DNA of 64,000 nt, taken from contig NZ_CP054917.1 in the NCBI RefSeq assembly GCF_013364155.1, positions 87,950 through 151,949 on the forward strand, written 5' to 3'. Under the pieces are notes generated by a model that was given only the letters and a program-made list of their open reading frames with translations, ran no database searches and was not told where the DNA came from. The stretch is from Streptomyces sp. NA02950. Lineage in GTDB: Bacteria > Actinomycetota > Actinomycetes > Streptomycetales > Streptomycetaceae. Both the position numbers and the translations under genes were made by a program. Positions 1-9,009 of the stretch are shown one piece after another; the first letter of the stretch is position 1, and each line of letters opens with the position of its first letter.

Positions 1-62
1 GTGCCGGTGCCGATGACGACGCCGCCCAGTTCGTGCTGGTGGTCCTTGAGGATGGCGTTCAT
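1..62 (-). CDS. distal tail protein, N-terminal fragment
   Basis: Only the first 20 codons lie in the window; the gene runs off the left edge. It starts at ATG 62 and reads MNAILKDHQHELGGVVIGTG. The start overlaps the tape-measure stop (ATGA), so the two are translationally coupled. In siphovirus gene order the gene after the tape measure encodes a distal tail or baseplate component, which is the only basis for the name. No domain can be judged from so little sequence. Confidence 0.5.
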   Translation of the reverse strand, partial: MNAILKDHQHELGGVVIGTG

Positions 63-3000
63 CGGTGCTGCACCCCGCCTCGCTGAGCGCGGCGCAGCTG
101 GTAGCCGACGGCAGCGGCGATCTGCTGTTCGGTGGCGCCGGGACGGTCGATCTGGATGGTCTGGTTGCCGATCAGCGGGGCGGCCTGCTGAACGACGATG
201 ACCTGCACGCGGCCGGCCGCGGCGTCCTGCAGGCCGGTGAGGGCGTAGCCGAAGCGCCCGGCGACGTCGCCCAGGACGGCGGTGGCGCGGCGGCGTTTGC
301 CGAGGGCGAGCGGCACGTACGCCTCGCCCTGCGTGCTCGGTTCGGCGAAGCGGACCAGGCCGCCCGAGGTCGCGTAGATGCCCTCGCGGATGCCGCCGTC
401 GGCGTAGGCGAGGCCCTTGTTGGCCTTGGTGAGGTCGGCGAGCAGGCGTGTCGCGCGGGAGCCGAGGGCCTTCTTGATCTGAGCGGTGGCCCTGGTGGCC
501 ACCGTGATGATCTCGTCCTCGTCGAGGCCGGTCGCGTCCGCGATGGCGTGGATGCCGGTGGTCTTCGACTTCGTCGCCCCGATGATCTTCACGAGGGTGG
601 CGAGCTGCTCGTCCGAGAGCGTCTTGCCCGCCGCCTTGGAGGCGTCGTTGGCGGCCTTCGCCTTCTTCGGGCTCTTGACCGCCTGGGCCGCGAGGTCCTC
701 GGCGTCCTGGTCGCCCTGCTCGGCCAGGCGCGCGGCGAGGTCGCCATAGCCGGAGGCGGCCAGTTTGGCCAGGTTCTGCTGGAAGGCGGTCTGGTCCTTC
801 ACGGCGCTCTTGAGCTGCCCGGTGTAGTCGCCCAGGCTCGCCTTGGACGCCTCGGCGAGGGCTTTGAGCTCCTTGGTCATCTGGCGGACGTACTTGCCGG
901 AGCCGGTGGCCATCTTCCGGGTCAGCGCGACGCCGTCCTCGCCCATCTCCTCGAGGGCCTTGGCGACGTCGGTGCCGGCGCGGGCGGCGACGGTGGACAG
1001 GTCGCGGCGCCAGCGGGACATCGCCTTGGAGGACGCCTTCAGCTTCTTGAGGAAGATGTCGAGGCTGAAGTTGCCCTTCTTGTTCTGGGACTCGCTCGCG
1101 ATCGACGACAGCGTGGTGTACGAGGCCGGGGTGTAGGAGAAGTCCGACAGGCCGCCGTCGGCGTACCAGTCGATCCCGGACGGGTCTCCGCCCAGGCGGC
1201 GCACGACCTCCTCGGTGATCCGGCGGGAACGGGGCCGCTTGGAGTGGGCGAAGGGGACGTATGCCTCCCCGTGAGTCTCGTCCTCCCCCCACACCCGCCA
1301 GGAGCCGCCCTTGGCGATCTGCGCGACGTGGTTCTCCTTGCGCATGCCGCCGTCGGCGTAGAAGTCGACGATCCCGCCGTCGGCCTGCTTGCGGACGTTG
1401 TCGGCCTGCTTGCGCAGCGCGTCGGCGAGGCTGGACGGGTCGGCGCCGAGGTTCGAGAAGACCGACACGTGCTTGGTGGTGATGGTGATCGACTTGTCGC
1501 TGAGCCGGTCCCGGGCGCCCTGGACCGCGGCGATGTTGGACAGGGCGGTGCCGGTCTTGGCGGTGACCTCCACGCTGCCGTCGGGCAGCGTCCGGGTGGT
1601 GAAGCCGACCTTGTTCAGGGCGTCCATCGCCGTCTTGTTCAGCGTCTTGACGGTGACGGACTTCGCGCCGGGGGTGGCCTTGATCTTGGCGATCACGGAG
1701 TCGAGGCCGCCGACGGCGACGGCGGTCTTCGCGTCGACCTTGACGTCCTTGCCCGCGGGGACCGACGACAGGGCGCTGACGAGCAGGCCCAGTTCGGCAC
1801 GGGCGCCCTGCGTGGGAGCGGTGATCTTGTATTCGCGGGTGCCGGGGATGAGCTCGATCGCGTAGCCGAGGTCCTCCAGCTCCTTCTTGGCCTGCTCCCC
1901 CAGCGCGTCGACGGTGATCGTGCGCTTGTCGGGGACGCGCGCGAACTCGGCCTGCACGGCGAGGAGTTCGGCCAGCGTCTGGTCGACTCCCTTGGTCTGC
2001 AGGAGGATCGACACCTGGCCGGGGATCAGACCCATCTGGTCGGCGACCTGCTGGGCCTGGGCGCCGGTGACGCCGTACTGGGCCAGCAGGTCCAGGGCCG
2101 ACTTGCGGGCCTTGTCCATCTCGGTGCGCGCGGCCTGCAGGGACTGCGGCAGGTCCTTGCCCTGCTTCTGCGCGAAGTCGAACGAGGCGATCGCGGAGGA
2201 CGCTGCGGCGTCGGAGATGTTGTTGAGGCTGTTGAACAGCTGCTGCCCGTTGCGGCTGGTCGTGTTGAGGGTGCCGTTGAGGCCGACGAGCTTCTTGCCG
2301 TAGTCGCCGGACTTCTTGATCTGGTCGTCGACGGCCTCGCTGGCGTTGAGGACGGCCTCGTTGAGCCGGGCCTGGGCCGCCTGCAGGCTCACCGACCCGC
2401 CGGACAGCAGGTCGAGGGCGTCCTTCAGGGCGCGGGTGCGCTGGTCGGCGTCGGCGGTGCGGTCGGCGAGCGCGCCGACGGCCACCTTGAGCTTGTCGTA
2501 CGCGCTCAGCGCCCGGCCGGAAGGATTCTGCGCCTCCGCGAGCCGCTTGGCGTCCTTGACGCCCTGCTCCATCTCGCCGCGCATCGACTTCAGCGCGTCG
2601 GCCGCCTTCTTGTACCGCTCGCCGGTGTCGGTGTACTCGAGCTTGCTGGCCTTGCCGGCGGCGTAGTCGACGTACTCCTTGTTGGCCTCGGCCAGGTCGC
2701 GGTACTTCTTCTCCAGAGCGGCGAGGCTGGTGCCCTGTCCGAGGTAGGCGTCGGTGAGGGTCCGCATGGAGACGCCGGATTCCTCCAGGACGTCGACCAG
2801 CTTGGTCTTGCTGTCGTGCAGCTTGTAGTCGAGGAGGGTCTGGGCCGCGGCGGCCCGCACGTTCTCGTCGATGACGCCGCCGGAGTCGCGCAGCGCCCGG
2901 GTCAGGTCGGCAATGCGCTCCTGGTGCTCGGCGGCGGCCTGGGCGGCCTTCTGCTGCTGGGCGGCGAGCAGTCCGAGGCCGACGGTGACGCCGGCGAGCG

Positions 3001-5257
3001 CCAGGCCCCAGGGCCCGCCCATCGCGCCCATCAGCCCGGTCATCGCGCCACGCAGGCCGGTGCCCGCGGCCCGGGTGATGCCGTTGAGGGTGCCGGTGAA
3101 CCCCGACCCGGCGGAGGAGGCGGTCCGGAAGGAGGACGCCATCTGCCCGATGATCGGAACCCGGGTCTGCAGCACGGCGAACGCGGCGCCGTACCGGGTG
3201 ATGGACTGGCCGGAGGCGGTCGCGAGGCTGCGCTGCACGGCCATCTGGGAGTTGAGGCTGCTGACCGCGCCCGTGACCCGGCCGCTGATGGTGCTGGCGA
3301 GGCCGGACATGATCGGGCCGACCCGGCGGTACAGCAGCAGCCCGAACAGCGCCGTCTGCACGGGCCCCGGGAGTGCGCCGAAGACGGAGACGAGTCCGCC
3401 GACGACCTGCCCGATGGGGACCAGGACCGTGGAGAGGGCCTCCACGGCGGCGGCTGCCGCGTCCAGGACGAGGACGATGACGTCGAGGGAGTTGGCCGCG
3501 CCGTCCGTGTCGCTGCCCAGGTCGGCCAGGGCCTCCCCGATCGGGGTGACGCCCTGGGCGAGGTTGTCCAGCACCGTCATCAGGGCCTGCCCGGCGCTGA
3601 TGAGGACGTGCAGGCCGTCGGCGAGAGCGGTCTCCCCCAGTTCCTTCAGCGGCTCGAGGAGGCCCTTGGCCTCGTCGACCAGGCCGCCGAGCCCTTCGCG
3701 GGCCTGCGCGGCCAGGTCGGGCCCGAACAGGGTGGTCAGGTCCCGGGCGTAGCCGATGGCGCCCGTGATGTACGGCGTGGCGGAGGCCAGTCCGGAGGTG
3801 AGTCCGCGGGTGAGCCACTCCAGGCCCGGGGCGAGTCCCTCGTAGATCTCCAGGCCGGTCTGGCGGGTCTGCTTCTTCAGCAGCACCATGGCGCCGGCCA
3901 GGCCCTGGTTCTTCGCCGCGGCGATCGTCGCCGCGGCGCCGTTCTCGTTGACGGCCTGGTTGAGGGAGTCGAAGGAGACGACGCCCTGGTGGGCGAGCGC
4001 GATCGCGCCGGAGAGGGCGGGCTTGCCGAACGCCTTTGCCGCGGCAGCGGTGAAGTCCTGCTGCGACATCTCGTGCTGAGCGTGGCTCAGCTTGTCGATG
4101 ACGTAGCGCAGGCCCTTGAAGCGGCCCTCGGTGTCCCACGCCTCGATGCCCATCTCGCGCAGACCCTCGGTCATTTTCTTCGTGGGGTTCGCGAGATTGG
4201 TGAAAATACCCCGGAGGGTTGTTCCTGCGGTTTGGCCGAGAATACCGGCCTTGCCGAGCATGCCGACCGCTGCGGCGGCCTCTTCCATGGAAACGCCCAG
4301 GCCATGGGCTACCGGCCCGGCGTATTTCATCGAATAGTAGATATCGATGATGTCGCCGGATGCGGCATTTGCTGTTGCCGCGAGAATGTCCGCCGCACGG
4401 CCCGCCTGATCGGCGCCCAGGGCGAATTGGTCCATCATGTCGCCGAGATATTTGGCGGAATCTGCGGCGTTGACGTTCGCGGCGGCCGACAGTTGCAGCG
4501 ACGCCCGGGTGGCGCTGATGGCCTGGTCGGTGCGGAAGCCCGCCTTGGCCAGTTCCACCATCGCCTCGGCGGCGCCGCCGGCGGTGGCGGTGGGCAGCTC
4601 CATGTCGGCGCCCAGGGCCTTGGCGGTGGACGAGGCGCGCTGCATCTGCGATGCCGTGGCGCCGGTGACCGCCCCGAAGGTGGCCATCCCGCGCTGGTAC
4701 TCGTTGCCGTTCTCGATCAGTTCGTGCAGACCGAGGACCAGTCCTCCCCCGGCCAACAGCCCGGTCAGCCCGGCCAGTTCGGAGCGCAGACGGCGGGTGG
4801 CGGACTCCGTGTCGTGCAGGGAGCGGGTGCCGCGGCGGCCGATGCCCGCGAGGCGGCCGTCGGCGTTGCGGGCCGCCCGGGCCAGGGATGCCAGGTCGGT
4901 GGTGGCGGTGCGGAGCTGGCGGGACATGGCCCGCAGGTCGGTGGCCGCGGAGCGGGAGGCGCGGGCGCTGGAGCGCTGGGCGCTGGCGGCCCGGTTGGCG
5001 TCGCTGCCCAGGCGGCGCAGGTCCCGGCCTGCCGAGGAGGCGCCGGTGCGCAGGGTGCGCAGCGGGGTGGCGGCGCCGCGCAGGCCGGTGGCCAGCGTGC
5101 GCAGCGAGCGGTCGCCCGCGCCAAGGCGGCCCACCTCCCGGCGGACGGCGGCCAGTTCGCGGGAGAGGTCGCGGGCCTCGCGGCGGGAGCGGTTGAGGGT
5201 GCGCACGAGCCCGTCGCCGTTGCCCGTCAGGGCAACAGAGAGGCTCCACGCGACCAC
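59..5257 (-). CDS. phage tail tape measure protein
   Basis: A 1732-residue protein that would set tail length and be expelled during DNA injection. Its size, its place after the tail chaperone and its composition are typical of siphovirus tape measures. Residues about 20-150 are Arg/Ala-rich helix. Residues about 170-430 look like the TP901-type core, with a motif around GLGVSMEEAAAAVGMLGKAG. Hydrophobic Gly/Ala segments lie near 620-690 and 760-800, and the C-terminal third is long helix with two short near-repeats containing GEAYVP. The start is GTG 5257, with AAGGAG just upstream and only 21 nt after the frameshifted chaperone stop. The stretch at about 4150-4470 is visibly more AT-rich than its flanks, which suggests mosaicism. 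Confidence 0.93.
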   Translation of the reverse strand: MVAWSLSVALTGNGDGLVRTLNRSRREARDLSRELAAVRREVGRLGAGDRSLRTLATGLRGAATPLRTLRTGASSAGRDLRRLGSDANRAASAQRSSARASRSAATDLRAMSRQLRTATTDLASLARAARNADGRLAGIGRRGTRSLHDTESATRRLRSELAGLTGLLAGGGLVLGLHELIENGNEYQRGMATFGAVTGATASQMQRASSTAKALGADMELPTATAGGAAEAMVELAKAGFRTDQAISATRASLQLSAAANVNAADSAKYLGDMMDQFALGADQAGRAADILAATANAASGDIIDIYYSMKYAGPVAHGLGVSMEEAAAAVGMLGKAGILGQTAGTTLRGIFTNLANPTKKMTEGLREMGIEAWDTEGRFKGLRYVIDKLSHAQHEMSQQDFTAAAAKAFGKPALSGAIALAHQGVVSFDSLNQAVNENGAAATIAAAKNQGLAGAMVLLKKQTRQTGLEIYEGLAPGLEWLTRGLTSGLASATPYITGAIGYARDLTTLFGPDLAAQAREGLGGLVDEAKGLLEPLKELGETALADGLHVLISAGQALMTVLDNLAQGVTPIGEALADLGSDTDGAANSLDVIVLVLDAAAAAVEALSTVLVPIGQVVGGLVSVFGALPGPVQTALFGLLLYRRVGPIMSGLASTISGRVTGAVSSLNSQMAVQRSLATASGQSITRYGAAFAVLQTRVPIIGQMASSFRTASSAGSGFTGTLNGITRAAGTGLRGAMTGLMGAMGGPWGLALAGVTVGLGLLAAQQQKAAQAAAEHQERIADLTRALRDSGGVIDENVRAAAAQTLLDYKLHDSKTKLVDVLEESGVSMRTLTDAYLGQGTSLAALEKKYRDLAEANKEYVDYAAGKASKLEYTDTGERYKKAADALKSMRGEMEQGVKDAKRLAEAQNPSGRALSAYDKLKVAVGALADRTADADQRTRALKDALDLLSGGSVSLQAAQARLNEAVLNASEAVDDQIKKSGDYGKKLVGLNGTLNTTSRNGQQLFNSLNNISDAAASSAIASFDFAQKQGKDLPQSLQAARTEMDKARKSALDLLAQYGVTGAQAQQVADQMGLIPGQVSILLQTKGVDQTLAELLAVQAEFARVPDKRTITVDALGEQAKKELEDLGYAIELIPGTREYKITAPTQGARAELGLLVSALSSVPAGKDVKVDAKTAVAVGGLDSVIAKIKATPGAKSVTVKTLNKTAMDALNKVGFTTRTLPDGSVEVTAKTGTALSNIAAVQGARDRLSDKSITITTKHVSVFSNLGADPSSLADALRKQADNVRKQADGGIVDFYADGGMRKENHVAQIAKGGSWRVWGEDETHGEAYVPFAHSKRPRSRRITEEVVRRLGGDPSGIDWYADGGLSDFSYTPASYTTLSSIASESQNKKGNFSLDIFLKKLKASSKAMSRWRRDLSTVAARAGTDVAKALEEMGEDGVALTRKMATGSGKYVRQMTKELKALAEASKASLGDYTGQLKSAVKDQTAFQQNLAKLAASGYGDLAARLAEQGDQDAEDLAAQAVKSPKKAKAANDASKAAGKTLSDEQLATLVKIIGATKSKTTGIHAIADATGLDEDEIITVATRATAQIKKALGSRATRLLADLTKANKGLAYADGGIREGIYATSGGLVRFAEPSTQGEAYVPLALGKRRRATAVLGDVAGRFGYALTGLQDAAAGRVQVIVVQQAAPLIGNQTIQIDRPGATEQQIAAAVGYQLRRAQRGGVQHR

Positions 5258-5278
5258 CGCCGCTCTCCTTTCCGCTCG

Positions 5279-6201
5279 CTAGAGGCGGTGATCCCGGCGG
5301 GTGTGCGCCCGGGTGCGCTGTTCGTGCAGTGCTCGGGGGATGAGGCCGACCTTCACGCCGTAGCCGTGCTGGCCGTCGGGGACGTGATCGCGTTCGTGGG
5401 CGATCAGCTCGCAGCCGGGGCAGCGGGAGGTGGTGCCGACGTACGCGAAGCGGTCGCCGCCGGCGTCCTCGTCCCACTCGTCGTGCCGGGTGCCGCAGTC
5501 GGGGCAGGTGAGCCGCTGCAGCTCCCGGTAGGCGAGGGCCTTGGCCCGGTCGACCGGCGTCCAGGTGCCGTCACCGCCGAGGAAGGCGCTGTGCGGGATC
5601 CCCCAGCGGTCGCACAGCTCCAGCTCGGCCCTCAGCTGCGGGTCGGCCCGGAGCCTTTTCCCCAGTCGCTGCGCTTGGTGTTCTGCGCGGCGAGCGCGGC
5701 CTGGAAGAGTTCGACACGGTCGGCCATGCCCCAGGAGGCGAGCAGATCGGTGGCCTCGTCCTCGCTCATGCCGTCCACGCTGGCGGCGGAGATGAGGGCG
5801 GCGGGGAAGGTGTCCTCGTTCCAGTCGGAGCCGGACTCGGCCTGTTCCTCCGTCGGCGGGTGCTCCTTGACCAGCTCGGCGAAGGCGTCACCGGGCAGGG
5901 CGCGGAAGGTGAGGACCTCGCAGTCGGCCTCGTACGCGGCGCGGGCCTCCTCGAGGGCGGCCTCGGCCGCCTTCGCCTCCTTGGCCAGGGCGTCGTTGCC
6001 CGGGTCGGCGTCGACGAGCTGGCGGAGGTTCTTCGCCTGCCGCAGGGCTTCCTCGAAGCGGTCGCGCAGGCCCTGGTCCTGCCACAGGTACAGGGGGACT
6101 TCGGCGGCCTTGCGGGCCCGCAGCCGGGCCATCTTCGCGGACCAGTGGGCATCGGCGGCCACGGCGGCGGCCGGCGGCTCGGTGTGGACGGCGGCGCTCA
6201 C
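5279..6201 (-). CDS. tail assembly chaperone, -1 frameshift product
   Basis: Read by a -1 shift from the shorter chaperone, this gives about 307 residues: 182 in the zero frame, then 125 in the -1 frame to a TAG at 5281-5279. The shift site is a perfect X_XXY_YYZ heptamer, GGGAAAA. The extension has a zinc-ribbon pattern (CPDCG, then CPGC about 30 residues on). In lambda (G/GT) and many siphophages this pair of products binds the tape measure during tail assembly. The position between tail tube and tape measure matches that role. The -1 frame stays open for 125 codons and ends just before the tape-measure ribosome site, which supports real use. Confidence 0.85.
5632..6201 (-). CDS. tail assembly chaperone, short form
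   Basis: The unshifted product is 189 residues, acidic and Ala/Glu-rich, with a predicted helix at about 45-95 (EEALRQAKNLRQLVDA). It starts at GTG 6201, overlapping the tail-tube stop by 4 nt (GTGA), and ends at TGA 5634-5632. It plays the role of lambda gpG: abundant chaperone in the tape-measure complex. The last residues lie just beyond the slippery site that yields the longer form. Confidence 0.85.
   Translation of the reverse strand: MSAAVHTEPPAAAVAADAHWSAKMARLRARKAAEVPLYLWQDQGLRDRFEEALRQAKNLRQLVDADPGNDALAKEAKAAEAALEEARAAYEADCEVLTFRALPGDAFAELVKEHPPTEEQAESGSDWNEDTFPAALISAASVDGMSEDEATDLLASWGMADRVELFQAALAAQNTKRSDWGKGSGPTRS
5656..5662 (-). other. programmed -1 ribosomal frameshift site GGGAAAA
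   Basis: On the minus strand the zero-frame codons read TGG GGA AAA GGC, so the heptamer is G_GGA_AAA. Slippage gives GGG AAA and then AGG CTC. The codon phase was checked from the GTG at 6201 (540 nt to the GGA codon). The zero-frame stop comes 22 nt later. I did not fold the downstream RNA for a stimulatory structure. Confidence 0.85.
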
Positions 6202-6737
6202 GACGTCAGCTCCTTCTTCGTGCTGTTGGTCGCGGTGTTGCCGACGGCCGGGACGGCCAGGCCCTGGGCCGGGCGGCGGGTGATGGTGAACTTCGTCTCG
6301 AACTTCGCCGCTTCGTTGTCGGTGGTGAAGGCGGGCGACTGGGAGCCGACGCGGACCGGGAACACGTCCATCGACTTCGAGTTAGGGACGTCGCCCTTGC
6401 GGAGGATGACGACGTAGCCGATGGTCCCCTTCTTCAGGAGCTGCTCGATCTCGTCGCTGACCTTGTCCTCGTAGAAGGTGAACGAGGAGTCCTCGGCCTT
6501 GTCGGATCCGGGGATGGAGGAATCGAAGTCGTCGCCCATGTCGGGCGTCTCGATGCTCTGGTTCTCCAGCGTGAAGCCGGAGATGTTGGCGATCGCCGCG
6601 GACAGGTTGGTGCTGCCGTCGAGTTCGGCGCGGGTCGGCTTGAGGTTCGCCGCGTCGGCGATGGTCGGCAGCCACAGGAAGATGGAGACGCCACGGCGGC
6701 TGTACTTCTCAACCGTCTTGGCGGTGGGCAGTGCCAT
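6198..6737 (-). CDS. major tail (tube) protein
   Basis: A 179-residue protein that would polymerise into the siphovirus tail tube. It has the beta-rich character of the family (for example TLENQSIETPDMGDDFD, then SFTFYEDK), and its length and its place directly before the chaperone pair fit. It begins at ATG 6737 with GAGGGG upstream. Its stop overlaps the chaperone start. The gap to the upstream connector gene is about 100 nt, which leaves room for extra translation or transcription signals for a highly expressed protein. Confidence 0.85.
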   Translation of the reverse strand: MALPTAKTVEKYSRRGVSIFLWLPTIADAANLKPTRAELDGSTNLSAAIANISGFTLENQSIETPDMGDDFDSSIPGSDKAEDSSFTFYEDKVSDEIEQLLKKGTIGYVVILRKGDVPNSKSMDVFPVRVGSQSPAFTTDNEAAKFETKFTITRRPAQGLAVPAVGNTATNSTKKELTS

Positions 6738-6838
6738 GGGATGGGCCCCTCGGGTCTGCGCGTCAGTGCAGGTCGGTCACCAGGTGCTGGTGCCGTGTCC
6801 GCGAAAGGGGCCGCCGCGGTGCGGGGTGGCGAGCCGGG

Positions 6839-7273
6839 CTAGCCGGTCGCCGGGGTCCAGCGGAGCTGGAATCTGATCACATAAGAAACGATAACGGCGG
6901 CCGGGTCGTCCTCCGGGCCAGCGTCTAGAGCCAGTTCGCGGGCGTAGCAGCTGAAGCCCGGCACCGTGAGGGCGTGCAGCCAGGCCCCGTCGGTGTCGCG
7001 TCCGAGGACGGCGGTGCGGACGCGGTCGGCGAGCCATTCCGCCTGGGCGTGGGTGCGGGCCACGCAGTCGACCTGGTAGTAGGTGTCGCTGTCCTCATGC
7101 CGGTCGGTGAACGGGGCCCCGTCCAGGGTGAGGGTGAGGGAGCGCAGTACGGAGTACGGCGGCTCGGCCGGCTTGCCGTCGACCTGGGGCAGCGCCCCGG
7201 CGCCGCACGGCTTGCCGGTCGCGGTAGCGAGCAGTGCCCCCAGTGCCTGGGATACGAGGCGGCGTTCGATCAT
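6839..7273 (-). CDS. tail terminator / tail completion protein
   Basis: A 144-residue protein starting at ATG 7273 (MIERRLVSQALGALLA), coupled by ATGA overlap to the gp10-like gene. In this gene order (connector, gp10-like, terminator, tail tube) the slot is filled by proteins that cap the tail tube and join it to the head. The sequence has the N-terminal helix and following strands expected of a small phage tail-completion fold (lambda gpU or DUF3168-like). Assignment rests mainly on position and size. A longer reading frame extends upstream but lacks a ribosome site. Confidence 0.65.
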   Translation of the reverse strand: MIERRLVSQALGALLATATGKPCGAGALPQVDGKPAEPPYSVLRSLTLTLDGAPFTDRHEDSDTYYQVDCVARTHAQAEWLADRVRTAVLGRDTDGAWLHALTVPGFSCYARELALDAGPEDDPAAVIVSYVIRFQLRWTPATG

Positions 7274-7677
7274 TCGAAGGCCCCCATCGCGGCGGTGGCG
7301 ATCCGTTCGGCGAAGCGGGGCTGGATCAGGGCGAGCGCCGGGGTGACGTGCGGGAAGGGCGGCTGGGCGTAGATCCGGCCGAGGGAGTCGGCGCCGTAGA
7401 AGCCGAGTTCCAGGCGGCGGGCCTGGGGGGCGAAGGTGCCCACCGTGGCGGTGGCGCCGTGTCGGCGGGGGCGGACCTGGACCTGCCAACTGGCCCGGTA
7501 GCGGCCGGTGATGACGTTCGGGCCGGGCCGTCCGCTGGCGGCGGCCTGGATGAGGGCCTGCAAGACCATGGCCTCGTGGCCGACGGCGCGCGCGGTGGCC
7601 GGTCCGACCCGGGCGGCGGCCTGGGCCATGGCGGCGGCGAGCTGGTCGGGGTCGGTGAAGCGCCGGGCGGGGCTCAT
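7270..7677 (-). CDS. HK97 gp10-like tail component
   Basis: A 135-residue protein. It has an N-terminal Ala-rich helix, a central segment ending ITGRYRASWQV and a C-terminal segment AQPPFPHVTPALALIQPRF. That general pattern is seen in HK97 gp10-like head-tail joining or tail-completion proteins. ATGA junctions link it to the genes on both sides, so it belongs to the connector block of the late operon. Confidence 0.65.
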   Translation of the reverse strand: MSPARRFTDPDQLAAAMAQAAARVGPATARAVGHEAMVLQALIQAAASGRPGPNVITGRYRASWQVQVRPRRHGATATVGTFAPQARRLELGFYGADSLGRIYAQPPFPHVTPALALIQPRFAERIATAAMGAFE

Positions 7678-8102
7678 GGGCTGGCCCCTCGCGGGTTGTT
7701 CTCGTCCAGCCAGGTCACGCGGACGGCGATGACGGTGGCGGCCAGGCCCGGCTGGGCGCAGCGCCAGGTCCGTCCGACCAGCGCCGGGTCCTGGGCGGCG
7801 CGCAGCACACGGACGGTGTCGTCGCGGGCGGCGACCGGGGCGTCGACGGGGGTCAGCAGCCGGTAGGTGGTCTTGGGGTCGTCCGGGTAGGGCTGGCCGG
7901 CGACGGGCACGGTGATGCCGGGGGCGGCGGTGTCGTCGAGGACGGCGCCGGGACCCTCGTACACCACGTGCGGAGGCGGGGCCTCGAGGTCGCCGGTGTC
8001 CGGGTTGAGGATGGGGGGCCCGGCCGGGCGGCTGATCTGGATGGTGTCGCCCATCATGAGGTCCTCGACGAGCGCGCCGAGGAAGCGGAGGTCGAGGGTC
8101 AT
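7674..8102 (-). CDS. head-tail connector (stopper-type) protein
   Basis: A 142-residue protein starting at ATG 8102 (MTLDLRFLGALVEDLMMGDT). It reads like the small beta-rich connector proteins of actinophages, with short strands such as VVYEGPGAVL and TYRLLTPVDAPV. It may belong to DUF6093, but I could not check this. Its start overlaps the preceding stop (ATGA). Position between the capsid genes and the gp10-like gene supports a head-completion role. Confidence 0.6.
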   Translation of the reverse strand: MTLDLRFLGALVEDLMMGDTIQISRPAGPPILNPDTGDLEAPPPHVVYEGPGAVLDDTAAPGITVPVAGQPYPDDPKTTYRLLTPVDAPVAARDDTVRVLRAAQDPALVGRTWRCAQPGLAATVIAVRVTWLDENNPRGASP

Positions 8103-8479
8103 GGGCGGCCTCCGGCCCACTCGGTGAGCTGGCGGAGCATGGCGGTGGTCAGTTCGGTGGGGCTGCCGTCGAGGTCGTCGCGGTTGAGGGCGGCCTGCTG
8201 CAGGCGGGACGGGTCGATGCCGGCCAGGAAGGCCACGATGGCGTCGGTGGGCGGGACTTCGCTGGCGACGGCGACCTGGGCGTAGCCGTCGAAGACGGCG
8301 GCGTCGACCGGCGGGCGGACGTACAGCACGAGCAGCGGGGGCTGGTTGGCGCGGTGCTCGAGGGTGTAGCCGGACAGCGACGCGGAGACCTCGTGCCCGG
8401 CGAGGGTGACGCCGGCGCGCACTCCGTCGGTGGTGATGCGGACGGAGTGCAGGTCGTCGGCCAGGCTGGGTTCCTGCAT
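8099..8479 (-). CDS. phage head-region protein, unknown function
   Basis: A 126-residue protein with mixed strand and helix character and no motif I recognise. It lies inside the connector block, coupled by ATGA to the stopper-type gene downstream, and has a 42-nt gap to the gene upstream. The C-terminal half (LQQAALNRDDLDGSPTELT) looks helical. It could be an adaptor or a minor structural protein. Confidence 0.6.
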   Translation of the reverse strand: MQEPSLADDLHSVRITTDGVRAGVTLAGHEVSASLSGYTLEHRANQPPLLVLYVRPPVDAAVFDGYAQVAVASEVPPTDAIVAFLAGIDPSRLQQAALNRDDLDGSPTELTTAMLRQLTEWAGGRP

Positions 8480-8521
8480 GGCGGGGAGTCCTCGTCTCTC
8501 GGTGGCGGTGGTGGCGGGTGG

Positions 8522-8743
8522 CTACTCGGGGTCGTCGGTGTCGTCCGCTTCCGGGGGCGGGTCGGCGCGTTCGGTGTCGGTGCTGACGGCGAACCCGAAG
8601 GGGACGTCGTCGGCGGGCGGTTCGGCGGGCAGGGCCTGAAGCAGGCGCAGCGCGGTGGTCTCGGCGGCCTTGAGGGCGGCGGTGCTGTTCTGGCCGACTT
8701 CGATCTCGATCTCGCGGCCGGGGGCGCGGACGATCAGGCGCAT
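8522..8743 (-). CDS. small acidic phage protein
   Basis: A 73-residue protein. The N-terminus is compact (MRLIVRAPGREIEIEV) and the tail is very acidic and Pro-rich, ending PPPEADDTDDPE. It overlaps the next upstream gene by 10 nt. Acidic small proteins in capsid operons are sometimes minor structural or assembly factors; nothing here decides this. Confidence 0.55.
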   Translation of the reverse strand: MRLIVRAPGREIEIEVGQNSTAALKAAETTALRLLQALPAEPPADDVPFGFAVSTDTERADPPPEADDTDDPE

Positions 8744-9009
8744 CGGCTGCCGTCCTCACCGATGGTGGGCCAGTGCCAGGTGCCGGGGGCCAGCGGTGTG
8801 GCGTCGGCGTGCGGCAGGGGGCCGCTGAAGAAGAAGCCCTCGGGGCTGAAGACGACGAGGACGGGCTGTCCGGCGTCGTCGACGGCGGTGACGAGCGCGG
8901 CACGGCAGGTGCTGGGGTAGCGGCCGTCGGCGCTGCCGCGGGAGACGTAGTGGACGATCCGGCCGATGACCAGGGGCTGGTCGGTTCTCGGGGCGGTCGG
9001 GGCGCTCAT
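8734..9009 (-). CDS. conserved small phage protein
   Basis: A 91-residue protein starting at ATG 9009 (MSAPTAPRTDQPLVIGRIVH). The core holds VIGRIVHYVSRGSADGRYP and ends with GTWHWPTIGEDGSRCA. I believe similar short proteins occur in other Streptomyces phage and prophage clusters, but I know of no function. It overlaps the minor head gene (ATG 9009 against the stop at 9006-9008). Confidence 0.6.
   Translation of the reverse strand: MSAPTAPRTDQPLVIGRIVHYVSRGSADGRYPSTCRAALVTAVDDAGQPVLVVFSPEGFFFSGPLPHADATPLAPGTWHWPTIGEDGSRCA

Noticed and set aside
65..6283. 2072-codon plus-strand frame opposite the tail genes
   Set aside because: It is the antisense shadow of the tape measure, chaperone and tail-tube genes; its composition is Gly/Ala/Val/Arg filler with no domain, ribosome site or operon logic.
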